A stretch of DNA of 64,000 nt, taken from Chroococcopsis sp964623815 (GTDB lineage: Bacteria > Cyanobacteriota > Cyanobacteriia > Cyanobacteriales > Microcystaceae). How positions within the stretch are numbered: the stretch's first letter is position 1; every line of letters starts with the position of its first letter. The stretch is taken from positions 1 to 64,000 of the forward strand of contig CAZUVR010000019.1 of the NCBI GenBank assembly GCA_964623815.1, in the 5' to 3' direction. The notes beneath the pieces are model-generated. The model had not been told where the DNA came from, did not search any database, and saw nothing but the letters and a program-made list of their open reading frames with translations. The position numbers and the translations under genes were made by a program. Positions 16,415-24,614 of the stretch are shown here, in pieces.

Positions 16415-17557
16415 TTAATGGTGGTGATGACCGTGATGGTGATGGTGGTGATGATGCTGATGAGTTTCCACGGGTAAGGTGAAATTGATTTTCACTCCGG
16501 TTTCCGACAGTAAAGCTTCAATGTGTTCGTCTGCCCAATCTGCTGCCATCTGGCAAAACTCGTCATTATCGTTGACGCAGGGCATCTGAATATAATTCAC
16601 CCCAGCGTGTTTCTTCCTTAAAGACTCGATGATATGCTCTACATCTAATAAAGTTTCGTGGTTTTCCGTGGCAAACCCTATGGGCATGAAGACTAGAGCT
16701 TTAGCCCCCAAATCAATCAGGTTTTTAGCGGCTAGATGAGCGTTAGGTTGCGTCCATTTGATCAAGGGAGTTTGATGATTTAACCAGCCGACGGAAATGA
16801 GGGGGTATTTATAGATTAATTTTTCCCTCACCAGTTCGTATAGAGCCTGACTTTCATCGATACCAGAAGTGAAGCCTTTCGCTTCGTGAGGGCATCCGTG
16901 ATTCATCAATACTATTCCTATCTGGGATGGTAAATAATGTTCGCTCAATTCTCGCTCGATTTTTTCTTCGACTAACTTCGCCATCAGATCTATATAATCG
17001 CTCTTGTTGTAAAAGGAAGGGATATAACGCATTCCTTCTATCCAGTGGCTTTCCCCATCTTTCAACCCTTCTAACGCTTTATTGACTTGTTCGATCGCTA
17101 TACCGCTGGTAAAAATTGAATCCACTACTAGCAGCGGATAAATCAGTATTTTTTTAAAACCTTGAGCTTTAATCTCCGCCAGTATCTGATGCGGTAGGAA
17201 AGGCTGACAGAAGTTAAAGGCCTTGAATACCTTTACTCTCTCCCCCCACCGGGCCTGAAGATTATTTTCTATGCCTTCGCGCTGATGCTCGAAAATGTGA
17301 TTATGGGGTGAAATGAAATCATGGTGCTGATGTTGCCACTCGTGTAAATCGAACACCGCTAATAATTTTGCCAGGGGCGGATATATCCAAGTCGGTACGG
17401 GGGCGAATTTAGCAGTCAATAGATTTAAAGCCTGCTCGTTATAGTTGGCGAAGTCTTCGTAACTCTCTACCTCGCCGTATCCCATCAATAGCACTGCTAT
17501 CTCATCGCCGCGATCGATTTCGTTTACCCCTATCTCTTTCTCTGCGCTAATAACCAT
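16415..17557 (-). CDS. Class II tetrapyrrole metal chelatase-like protein with polyhistidine tail
   Basis: 380-residue protein of the ferrochelatase/CbiX superfamily. Features of the fold include VLLMGYGEVESYEDF near the start, the KILIYPLLVVDSIFTSG segment, LMNHGCPHEAKGFTSG, and FMPIGFATENHETLLDVEH, whose conserved His and Glu resemble the metal-insertion site of ferrochelatases. The C-terminus ends in a His cluster (13 His in the last 17 residues, only Glu, Thr, Gln and Gly between), suggesting metal binding or storage. Cyanobacterial HemH usually carries a C-terminal chlorophyll-binding-like segment, which is absent here, so this is probably a paralogue of HemH. The metal (Fe, Co or Ni) cannot be read from sequence. 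The tetrapyrrole context is loose: psbV (a heme protein) is nearby. Confidence 0.7.
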   Translation of the reverse strand: MVISAEKEIGVNEIDRGDEIAVLLMGYGEVESYEDFANYNEQALNLLTAKFAPVPTWIYPPLAKLLAVFDLHEWQHQHHDFISPHNHIFEHQREGIENNLQARWGERVKVFKAFNFCQPFLPHQILAEIKAQGFKKILIYPLLVVDSIFTSGIAIEQVNKALEGLKDGESHWIEGMRYIPSFYNKSDYIDLMAKLVEEKIERELSEHYLPSQIGIVLMNHGCPHEAKGFTSGIDESQALYELVREKLIYKYPLISVGWLNHQTPLIKWTQPNAHLAAKNLIDLGAKALVFMPIGFATENHETLLDVEHIIESLRKKHAGVNYIQMPCVNDNDEFCQMAADWADEHIEALLSETGVKINFTLPVETHQHHHHHHHHGHHHH

Positions 17558-17742
17558 AGGATATTCTTTTTACTCTCTGGATGTTCCCATTCTAGGATAC
17601 TATCCCCCTGGAGGGGATAATCGGAGAAAAATTTAATTTTTGACCGATGAAAACGATTACTTATCACTCCTATCAGTTTTATTACCTATGAAGATAAAAA
17701 ACTTAATGTTAAGATGGGTTAAGTTAAACCCAATTAAGAGAC

Positions 17743-18504
17743 ATGACAGCCGGCGTGTTTGGTAGCTTACCCTTTCCCAATCAAAGCGGAGATCAACTCA
17801 TCAGTAAAGCGGTGAGTACGGCGATCGCCGCGTTATTCAAAAAAACCGGTAAGATCGAAGCAACCGTGCGGGCCGAACCGGTCGGTAAACTTCTTCAGGG
17901 AAGTATAGACGGTTTCGACTTTATCGGTAACTCGATGTTGATGTATAACGGACTCAGGATCGAAGCGATGGAGCTATACGTTCAAGCGGTATCGATCGAT
18001 TTCGGTTCCGTTTTTACGGGGCAGATAAAGCTCAAACAACCAACTCAAGCGTCGATGCGAGTCGTATTAACAGAATCCGATCTAACAACCTCATTCAATA
18101 CCCCCTTTATAGTTGAGAAATTGCAAAAATTAAACTATGAAGGTCAATCGCTAAATTTTGAAAACACGCAAATGATTCTGAACGAGGATCGATCGCTCAA
18201 TCTAAAAACACAATTAAAGCTCGGGGATAATTCCGAGCCTCTCAATTTAGACATGACCACCTTCATCGAAGTCGAAGATAGAAGGAAAATCCAATTCGTA
18301 AATGTTTCTTACGGTGGCAACGAACAAGAACAAGCCATAGGAAAAGAATTAATAAATCACGTAAATAACCTGATGGATTTAGATAAATTCGCCCTCGATG
18401 GCACACAGTTAAAAGTAGATAGAATAAGAATAAAAGATAAACAGATAGTATTTTATGGAATAGCTAAAATAGATAATTTCCCGCAAAGAAAATCGAAAAA
18501 TTAA
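17743..18504 (+). CDS. DUF2993 (LmeA-like) protein
   Basis: 253-residue protein of the DUF2993 family, found in cyanobacteria and actinobacteria; the mycobacterial member LmeA binds phospholipids. The protein starts with FPNQSGDQLISKAVSTAIAALFKKTGKIEATVRAEPVGKLL, and the family's typical IDGFDFIGNSMLMYNGLRIEAMEL follows. It has no signal peptide or transmembrane helix. The region before the ATG contains a short GTTAAGTTAA-type repeat that recurs ahead of ahcY. A lipid-binding role is inferred from the family only. Confidence 0.77.
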   Translation: MTAGVFGSLPFPNQSGDQLISKAVSTAIAALFKKTGKIEATVRAEPVGKLLQGSIDGFDFIGNSMLMYNGLRIEAMELYVQAVSIDFGSVFTGQIKLKQPTQASMRVVLTESDLTTSFNTPFIVEKLQKLNYEGQSLNFENTQMILNEDRSLNLKTQLKLGDNSEPLNLDMTTFIEVEDRRKIQFVNVSYGGNEQEQAIGKELINHVNNLMDLDKFALDGTQLKVDRIRIKDKQIVFYGIAKIDNFPQRKSKN

Positions 18505-18567
18505 CTGAGAAAATATTTAGACAATTCCGAAAGACTGTTTTCTGAATTGATTTTTAGTGACCAGTGT

Positions 18568-18595
18568 TTGATAGTTAGGAGCGATCAACTATAAT
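18568..18595 (+). promoter_or_regulatory. Sigma70-type promoter of the LivH/NatD-like gene
   Basis: TTGATA (18568-18573), a 16-bp spacer and a perfect TATAAT (18590-18595). Transcription would begin near 18602, leaving a leader of about 20 nt before the ATG at 18623. This separates the permease gene from DUF2993 upstream. Confidence 0.65.
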
Positions 18596-18622
18596 AACCT
18601 CATGTAATTTTTCTGGTGAGGA

Positions 18623-19486
18623 ATGGAGATAGCGCAGCTTTTATTCAACGGCCTGGCTGTGGGTAGTATTATCGCCCTAGGTGCGGTGGGATTAACCTTA
18701 ACTTACGGAATCTTGAGGTTATCGAATTTCGCTCACGGAGACTTCATGACTCTGGGGGCGTATTTAGCCTGGGTAATCAATTCTTGGGGTATAACTCTCT
18801 TTTTAGCCGTACCCTTGGCGGCTCTAGGTACTATAGGGGCGATGTTACTGAGCGAACAATTACTCTGGAAACCCATGCGTAATCGCCGGGCGACATCGAC
18901 TACCTTGATCATCATTTCTATCGGCCTAGCCCTATTCATTCGCAACGGCATTCTATTAATTTGGGGGGGTAGTAATCAACGCTATGATTTACCGGTAACG
19001 TCATCCCTTGATATATTCGGGGTGGGGGTGGCGATCGATCGCTTGATAGTCATCGCTCTGGCCCTAACGATCATGCTCGTCCTACACTTACTCTTACAAA
19101 AGACGAAAATCGGTAAAGCGATGCGGGCTGTAGCCGATAGTACGGATCTAGCCAGGGTGGCGGGGATCGATGTGGAAAAGGTGGTTTTATGGACATGGAT
19201 AATCACCGCCGTACTCACCGCTTTAGGGGGTATAATGTTCGGCTTGATTACCGGGGGGGTACGCCCTAATATGGGGTGGTTTTTAATCCTACCGATGTTC
19301 GCCGCCGTCATTTTAGGGGGGATAGGCAATCCCTACGGAGCGATGAGCGGTGCTTTGATCATCGGTATCGCTCAAGAGTTAAGCGTACCTCTGATCGGCT
19401 CTGACTATAAACAGGGTATCGCTTTATTAATCATGATTTTGATCCTCTTCATTCGCCCTCAAGGATTATTTAAGAGTACAGTTTAG
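18623..19486 (+). CDS. natD: Branched-chain/neutral amino acid ABC transporter permease (LivH/NatD type)
   Basis: 287-residue inner-membrane permease of the LivH family with about eight hydrophobic helices. Family hallmarks are LFNGLAVGSIIALGAVGLTLTYGI, LSNFAHGDFMTLGAY, RAVADSTDLARVAGID (the EAA-like coupling loop) and ILGGIGNPYGAMSGALIIG. It pairs in principle with a LivJ-type binding protein such as the one at 9937-11160, a LivM permease and two ATPases. The last three are absent from the window, which is normal for the dispersed Nat genes of cyanobacteria. It has its own promoter. The symbol is tentative. Confidence 0.85.
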   Translation: MEIAQLLFNGLAVGSIIALGAVGLTLTYGILRLSNFAHGDFMTLGAYLAWVINSWGITLFLAVPLAALGTIGAMLLSEQLLWKPMRNRRATSTTLIIISIGLALFIRNGILLIWGGSNQRYDLPVTSSLDIFGVGVAIDRLIVIALALTIMLVLHLLLQKTKIGKAMRAVADSTDLARVAGIDVEKVVLWTWIITAVLTALGGIMFGLITGGVRPNMGWFLILPMFAAVILGGIGNPYGAMSGALIIGIAQELSVPLIGSDYKQGIALLIMILILFIRPQGLFKSTV

Positions 19487-19528
19487 TTTCGAGAACAATT
19501 GCCAGATAACCTGGTTTGATTTTTGATT

Positions 19529-20209
19529 ATGCTCTCAGTGTCTCAAGGTTTATTGATTATCGGCTTAGTATGTCTATCTAATACGGTTTGCCTTGCCTCA
19601 AGTCGGGCAGATATACCCGATTGGTTGGCGCAGAATACGGCAGAGGATTTTTTTGAACTCGGATCGAAAAAATTCGCTGATAATGACCTAACTGGAGCGA
19701 TCGCGGCCTGGACACAAGCGATCGTCCTTAATTCTAAATTCGCTGAAGCTTACTATAATCGTGGTGTGGCTCGTTATAAAAACAAAGAGATCCAACTAGC
19801 TTTAACCGATGTGACCACCGCCTTTCAAATCAAACCCAATTATCCCGAAGCTTATTACGTGAGAGGATTGATCCGCTCCGAGGAGCTAAACGATAATGTG
19901 GGGGCGATCGAAGACTTCGATCAGGCGATTTTATTCAACCCCAATTATGACGCTGCTTTCTTTAAGCGAGGTAATGCCTATGCCATCCTCGGTAATAACG
20001 CCAAAGCTATCGAAGACTATAACAAAACCATCTCTCTGTCTCCGGATCACGCCGATGCCCATTTCAATCGTGGCGTAATCAAGTACAACAATAACGATCG
20101 CACCGGAGCGGTGGAAGATTTTCAAAAAGCGGCCGAACTTTATCGCTCTCAGGGAGATTTTGCGGCTTATGAGCGTGTTTCTGGCATACTTAAACAACTC
20201 AAAAGTTAA
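19529..20209 (+). CDS. Exported TPR-repeat protein
   Basis: 226-residue protein with a signal peptide (LLIIGLVCLSNTVCLA, cleavage near residue 22) and at least four tetratricopeptide repeats. They can be read as AEDFFELGSKKFADNDLTGA, SKFAEAYYNRGVARYKNKEI, PNYPEAYYVRGLIRSEELND, PNYDAAFFKRGNAYAILGNN and PDHADAHFNRGVIKYNNNDR. TPRs bind other proteins, so it is probably a periplasmic or lumenal scaffold. The ATG at 19529 is preferred over the TTG two codons earlier. It overlaps nothing. Its stop codon is 3 bp from that of the convergent coiled-coil gene. The partner is unknown. Confidence 0.8.
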   Translation: MLSVSQGLLIIGLVCLSNTVCLASSRADIPDWLAQNTAEDFFELGSKKFADNDLTGAIAAWTQAIVLNSKFAEAYYNRGVARYKNKEIQLALTDVTTAFQIKPNYPEAYYVRGLIRSEELNDNVGAIEDFDQAILFNPNYDAAFFKRGNAYAILGNNAKAIEDYNKTISLSPDHADAHFNRGVIKYNNNDRTGAVEDFQKAAELYRSQGDFAAYERVSGILKQLKS

Positions 20210-20211
20210 CC

Positions 20212-20583
20212 TCATCGGTTTCTTTTCTCTAGTTGATTAACGCGGTTTTCCAAAGTTTTTATCCTTTCTTTTAATTCGATTACCAAAGTAGCCAATCTTT
20301 CTGTTATCGGATCGCTACGTCCTATCAATTCTCCGTTGACTCTTTGGGGCGTATTAGCAGGTTTTTTATTCAGCCCAGATGTAGACGGGTTAACGCTTCT
20401 GCTGCCCACACTTCTGACCTCGGCTTCCAAACGATCGATCCTATATCTTAAGCTCAACAATTCTGACCTTAAATAACTATCGGATTGAGCCGATGCTCTT
20501 AAATTGAATAGCAAAAACAGCGAGAAAAAAACAACCATAAATAAAGCAATAAATCTCGCTTTAGATAGATATTTAATTAACAT
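20212..20583 (-). CDS. Small exported coiled-coil protein
   Basis: 123 residues. A signal peptide or membrane anchor (FIALFMVVFFSLFLLFNLRASA) is followed by two heptad-rich coiled coils: SELLSLRYRIDRLEAEVRSV, and after a polar linker LATLVIELKERIKTLENRVNQLEKRNR at the C-terminus. I do not recognise a named family. It resembles short cyanobacterial secreted or anchored coiled-coil proteins. It converges with the TPR gene, with only 2 bp between the two stop codons. Its role is unknown; oligomerisation in the periplasm is a reasonable inference. Confidence 0.65.
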   Translation of the reverse strand: MLIKYLSKARFIALFMVVFFSLFLLFNLRASAQSDSYLRSELLSLRYRIDRLEAEVRSVGSRSVNPSTSGLNKKPANTPQRVNGELIGRSDPITERLATLVIELKERIKTLENRVNQLEKRNR

Positions 20584-20779
20584 ATTTAAGCGTTTTTAAT
20601 TATTAGTATAAATTCCATTTACCATTGTAAAATTTTCTCTCTCTGATTGGGGGAGGAGTGGGCGGGAGAAAAAATTCTGATAAATGGCCAGAAAAAACGT
20701 TCACCATAGCAGAGGTAAGCGAAAATACTAAACAGGATGTAATCTCACCCCGGTGAACAAGCCTCAGTAGGGTAAAAAT

Positions 20780-21943
20780 ATGAAATTAACGTCACGAGTC
20801 AATCAAGTTACTCCCTCTATAACCTTAATTATCGATTCCAAAGCTAAAGCTATGAAAGCAGAAGGCATAGATGTTTGTAGTTTTAGCGCTGGAGAACCAG
20901 ATTTTGATACCCCCGCCCATATCAAAGAGGCGGCGAAAAAAGCTTTAGATGAGGGGAAAACTCGTTACGGCCCAGCCGCAGGAGAGCCGAAACTACGGGC
21001 CGCGATCGCGGATAAGTTACAAAGAGATAATGGTCTTAACTATAAACCCGAGAATATTATAGTCACTAATGGCGGTAAACAATCTCTATATAACCTGATG
21101 ATGGCGATCATCGAGCCAGGCGACGAAGTTATAATTCCCTCACCTTACTGGTTAAGTTATCCAGAAATGGTGACTTTAGCGGGGGGTAAGTCGGTCATAG
21201 TGCCTACGAGCCTAGAGAATGGTTATAAGATCACCCCTGAACAATTAAAGTCGGCGATTACCGAGAGGACTAAATTATTCGTTCTTAACTCTCCCTCCAA
21301 TCCTACGGGTATGGTGTATAGTCCGGAAGAGCTCGAAGTCTTGGGACGGATTGTGGTAGAAAACGATCTTCTCGTAGTCTCCGATGAAATTTACGAGAAA
21401 ATTCTTTATGATGGCGCGAAACATCGTAGCATCGGGTCATTCGGGCAGGAAATATTCGATCGCACTATTATCAGTAACGGTTTCGCCAAGAGTTATTCAA
21501 TGACTGGTTGGCGAGTCGGTTACGCCGCAGGGCCGACAGAATTAATCAAAGCCATGATAAAGATTCAAGGCCATAGCACCTCTAACGTCTGTACCTTCGC
21601 TCAATACGGTGCGATCGCGGCTCTGGAAAGCTCGAAAGAGTGTATCGAGATCATGCTGAAAGCTTTTAGCGAGAGGAGAAAATATATTTTAGAACGGGTT
21701 AGAGCGATCCCGGGGCTTGATTGTCCCACTCCCGACGGAGCTTTTTACATTTTCATCAATATCAAGGATATAGGCTTAAAATCTAGTGATTTTTGCGAGA
21801 AATTGTTAGATTCTCAAAATGTGGCGGCTATACCTGGTATAGCTTTTGGTGCCGATGATTGTATCCGTCTATCTTACGCAACGAGTTTAGAAACCATAGA
21901 GAAGGGTCTCGATCGCCTAGAAAAATTTGTCGGCTCCCTGTGA
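20780..21943 (+). CDS. aspC: Aspartate aminotransferase (class I PLP-dependent)
   Basis: 387-residue fold-type I aminotransferase of the Iγ (AspB/AspC) group, exchanging amino groups between aspartate and 2-oxoglutarate. The PLP lysine is Lys237 in NGFAKSYSMTGWRVGYAAG. Also visible are SFSAGEPDFDTPAHI near the N-terminus, TNGGKQSLYNLMMAI, NSPSNPTGMVYS and SDEIYEKILYDG. Length and motifs are complete. In cyanobacteria this group may also act on prephenate or other amino acids; the exact specificity is not read from sequence. Next downstream is ahcY, 80 bp away on the same strand. Confidence 0.9.
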   Translation: MKLTSRVNQVTPSITLIIDSKAKAMKAEGIDVCSFSAGEPDFDTPAHIKEAAKKALDEGKTRYGPAAGEPKLRAAIADKLQRDNGLNYKPENIIVTNGGKQSLYNLMMAIIEPGDEVIIPSPYWLSYPEMVTLAGGKSVIVPTSLENGYKITPEQLKSAITERTKLFVLNSPSNPTGMVYSPEELEVLGRIVVENDLLVVSDEIYEKILYDGAKHRSIGSFGQEIFDRTIISNGFAKSYSMTGWRVGYAAGPTELIKAMIKIQGHSTSNVCTFAQYGAIAALESSKECIEIMLKAFSERRKYILERVRAIPGLDCPTPDGAFYIFINIKDIGLKSSDFCEKLLDSQNVAAIPGIAFGADDCIRLSYATSLETIEKGLDRLEKFVGSL

Positions 21944-22023
21944 AAAATTACCCAAATTTCGCAGAAAATGTTAAGTTAAGTTAACCCTTTAATTAGGTTT
22001 ATAGATAGTAAGGAATCAGTCAA

Positions 22024-23301
22024 ATGGTAGTAGCACCTGAAAAGAAAAAATATGAGATAAAAGATATTTCGCTGGCTCCCCTAGGGAAGCAACGGATCGA
22101 TTGGGCAGGTCGGGAAATGCCCGTACTCGCACAGATTAAAGAGCGTTTCTCTAAAGAGAAACCCTTCGCTGGTTTACGCTTAGTAGCCTGTTGTCACGTT
22201 ACCACCGAAACCGCTCACCTAGCGATAGCTATTAAAGCGGGCGGCGCTGACGCGGTATTGATCGCCAGTAACCCCCTGTCCACCCAAGATGACGTGGCTG
22301 CCTGTTTGGTAGCTGACTACGGTATCCCCGTATACGCGATCAAAGGTGAAGACAACGAAACCTATCACCGTCACGTTCAGATCGCTCTAGATCATAAACC
22401 TAACATCATCATCGATGACGGTTCCGACGTAGTCGCCACCTTAATCCAAGAAAGAAAAAATCAAATCGCTGACATCATCGGCACCACCGAAGAAACCACC
22501 ACCGGGATCGTGCGCTTACAAGCCATGTTCAGAGATGGTGTTCTCACCTTCCCGGCGATGAACGTCAACGACGCTGAAACCAAACACTTCTTCGATAACC
22601 GTTACGGTACTGGTCAATCCACCCTCGATGGGATCATCCGCGCCACCAATATTCTGCTCGCTGGTAAAACCGTAGTCGTCGCCGGTTATGGGTGGTGCGG
22701 TAAAGGTTGCGCGATGCGTGCCAGAGGTTTAGGTTCTAACGTGATCGTTACCGAAATCAACCCGGTGAGAGCGATTGAAGCCGCGATGGATGGTTTCCGA
22801 GTCATGACTATGGATGCCGCCGCATCGGAAGGCGATATTTTCATTACCGTTACTGGTAACAAACACGTTATCCGGAGCGAACACTTCGACGCGATGAAAG
22901 ACGGTGCGATCGTTTGTAACTCTGGACACTTCGATATTGAAATCGATCTCAAGTCTTTAAGAGACAAAGCCCTATCGGTTAAAGAAGTGCGTAACTTTAC
23001 CGAACAGTACACCTTACCGAGCGGTAAATCCGTAGTCGTCATCGGTGAAGGTCGTCTTGTTAACCTCGCAGCCGCCGAAGGACACCCTAGCGCGGTAATG
23101 GATATGAGTTTTGCTAACCAGGCTCTAGCTTGTGAATACCTCGTGAAAAACAAAGGTAAACTAGAACCCGCCATTCATTCCATCCCCGTAGAAGTGGATC
23201 AAGAGATCGCTCGGATCAAGTTAGCCGCTATGGGTATCAACATCGATAGCCTCACCGAAGAACAAATCGAGTACATCAACTCTTGGACTTCGGGAACCTA
23301 A
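22024..23301 (+). CDS. ahcY: Adenosylhomocysteinase
   Basis: Hydrolyses S-adenosylhomocysteine to adenosine and homocysteine, removing the inhibitor left by methyltransferases. The 425-residue protein has the substrate region (CCHVTTETAHLAIAIKAGGADAVLI), the NAD-binding GYGWCGKGCAMRARGLG, and RNFTEQYTLPSGKSVVVIGEGRLVNLAAAEGHPS with the conserved His. It ends INSWTSGT and lacks the C-terminal KPDHYRY-type extension of the eukaryotic and many bacterial enzymes; this is the shorter form. The AA tract before the ATG (GTTAAGTTAAGTTAACCC) is notable, but no riboswitch fold was found. Confidence 0.96.
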   Translation: MVVAPEKKKYEIKDISLAPLGKQRIDWAGREMPVLAQIKERFSKEKPFAGLRLVACCHVTTETAHLAIAIKAGGADAVLIASNPLSTQDDVAACLVADYGIPVYAIKGEDNETYHRHVQIALDHKPNIIIDDGSDVVATLIQERKNQIADIIGTTEETTTGIVRLQAMFRDGVLTFPAMNVNDAETKHFFDNRYGTGQSTLDGIIRATNILLAGKTVVVAGYGWCGKGCAMRARGLGSNVIVTEINPVRAIEAAMDGFRVMTMDAAASEGDIFITVTGNKHVIRSEHFDAMKDGAIVCNSGHFDIEIDLKSLRDKALSVKEVRNFTEQYTLPSGKSVVVIGEGRLVNLAAAEGHPSAVMDMSFANQALACEYLVKNKGKLEPAIHSIPVEVDQEIARIKLAAMGINIDSLTEEQIEYINSWTSGT

Positions 23302-23388
23302 TTCCCTAATCTTATTCTCATAGTCCAATCCCTCCTTAAACCCATAAGGAGGGATTACTTTGAACCCTGTGGGCATATAAAAATTATT

Positions 23389-24000
23389 ATGACTGAATGG
23401 ATTATCAACACGATGACATCTTTAGGGTACATAGGTATTGCCTTACTGATGTTCTTAGAGAATTTATTCCCGCCTATCCCGTCGGAACTGATCATGCCCC
23501 TGGCGGGTTTTACGGTGGCGCAGGGGAAGATGGAATTCATCCCCGCCGTCATCGCGGGTATATTAGGAACCGTCGCCGGTGCCCTACCCTGGTATTACCT
23601 GGGAAAAGTGATCAGCGAAGCTAGATTAGCTCAACTGGCGGATAAATACGGTAAATGGTTAACGATTTCCGCTAAAGATATAGAAAAAGCGAACGGCTGG
23701 TTTAACCGTCACGGTAACAGAGCGGTACTATTATGTCGTTTAGTCCCTGGCGTGAGAACGATCATATCTCTGCCCGCAGGCGTTAATAACATGGCGATCG
23801 TACCTTTCCTACTTTACTCCACCATAGGTACAGCTTTGTGGGTTGTATTTCTGACCGGAGCAGGCTACGCCCTGGGTAATAAATACGAACTGGTAGAACA
23901 ATATATGGGCCCGGTATCGAAAATAGTGCTAGTGAGTTTAATCATCTGGTTTGGCCTGTGGTTGGTGAGAAAACAAATGGCAAAAAAGAGCAATTTATAG
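23389..24000 (+). CDS. DedA-family membrane protein
   Basis: 203-residue polytopic protein of the DedA/SNARE-associated family. It has the characteristic FLENLFPPIPSELIMPLAG, GTVAGALPWYYLGK and WFNRHGNRAVLLCRLVPGVRTIISLPAG (the conserved Arg in FxRxxPGxR). In characterised members the family transports undecaprenyl phosphate and other lipids across the membrane. Here this is inference from the fold. Four to six hydrophobic segments are visible. The gene is 87 bp after ahcY and 72 bp before gcvH, all on the same strand. No operon-specific link is apparent. Confidence 0.9.
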   Translation: MTEWIINTMTSLGYIGIALLMFLENLFPPIPSELIMPLAGFTVAQGKMEFIPAVIAGILGTVAGALPWYYLGKVISEARLAQLADKYGKWLTISAKDIEKANGWFNRHGNRAVLLCRLVPGVRTIISLPAGVNNMAIVPFLLYSTIGTALWVVFLTGAGYALGNKYELVEQYMGPVSKIVLVSLIIWFGLWLVRKQMAKKSNL

Positions 24001-24072
24001 ATAATCGTGCCTATTTTATAAAGATAAAACTCATTGTAAACTTAGCTTGACCGTAAATATTAAAGATAAAAA

Positions 24073-24468
24073 ATGGAACTCGACTATCCAGATGATCTAA
24101 GATACCTAGAATCCCACGAATACGTCAGATTAGAGGGAGAGATCGCAACTCTAGGTATTAGCGCCTTCGCCGTTGACCAATTAGGCGATTTAGTATTTTT
24201 AGAATTGCCAGAGTTAGGGGAAGCCCTCGAAGTAGGCACCAGTTTCGGTACGATCGAATCGGTAAAAGCCGTGGAGGATTTATATCCACCGGTTTCGGGT
24301 ACGGTGATCGAGCGGAATGAAGCCATGATCGAATCTCCGGAATTGATAGCTGATGACCCATACGGGGAAGGATGGCTATTAAAGGTGAGAATAGAAAATC
24401 CTGATAACGCTCTCGCCGATACTCTCTCCGCAGAAGAATATCGTTCTCAGGTCGAGGGTGAAGCTTAA
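24073..24468 (+). CDS. gcvH: Glycine cleavage system H protein
   Basis: Lipoyl carrier of the glycine cleavage complex, which decarboxylates glycine from photorespiration to give CO2, NH3, NADH and a methylene unit. The 131-residue protein has the lipoylated lysine at Lys65 in FGTIESVKAVEDLYPPVSG. The typical DLVFLELPELGEAL and DPYGEGWLLKV lie before and after it. GcvP and GcvT are not in the window; scattered gcv genes are usual in cyanobacteria. No glycine riboswitch was seen in its short leader (about 70 bp). Confidence 0.95.
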   Translation: MELDYPDDLRYLESHEYVRLEGEIATLGISAFAVDQLGDLVFLELPELGEALEVGTSFGTIESVKAVEDLYPPVSGTVIERNEAMIESPELIADDPYGEGWLLKVRIENPDNALADTLSAEEYRSQVEGEA

Positions 24469-24614
24469 TTTCCTTAATCAATGTTAACAATAGTAAACGG
24501 GTTATCGACTTTATGATTAAAAAAGGAGTTAACCCCAAACTCTTTGTAGTGTAAGTAAGTAAAAGTAGATTTGACGGGCCCCCTCTACCGCCAGGTCTTT
24601 TTCTCTCTAAAATC

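Noticed and set aside
21944..22023. Possible SAH or SAM riboswitch before ahcY
   Set aside because: The leader is under 80 bp and too short and AT-rich for either fold; only repeated GTTAAG tracts are visible.
22686..23174. Open frame of 162 codons on the minus strand inside ahcY
   Set aside because: Fully antisense to a well-conserved gene; composition follows the codon pattern of ahcY and it matches no known family.
24001..24072. Glycine riboswitch before gcvH
   Set aside because: The gap is only about 70 bp and has no tandem aptamer-like stems.
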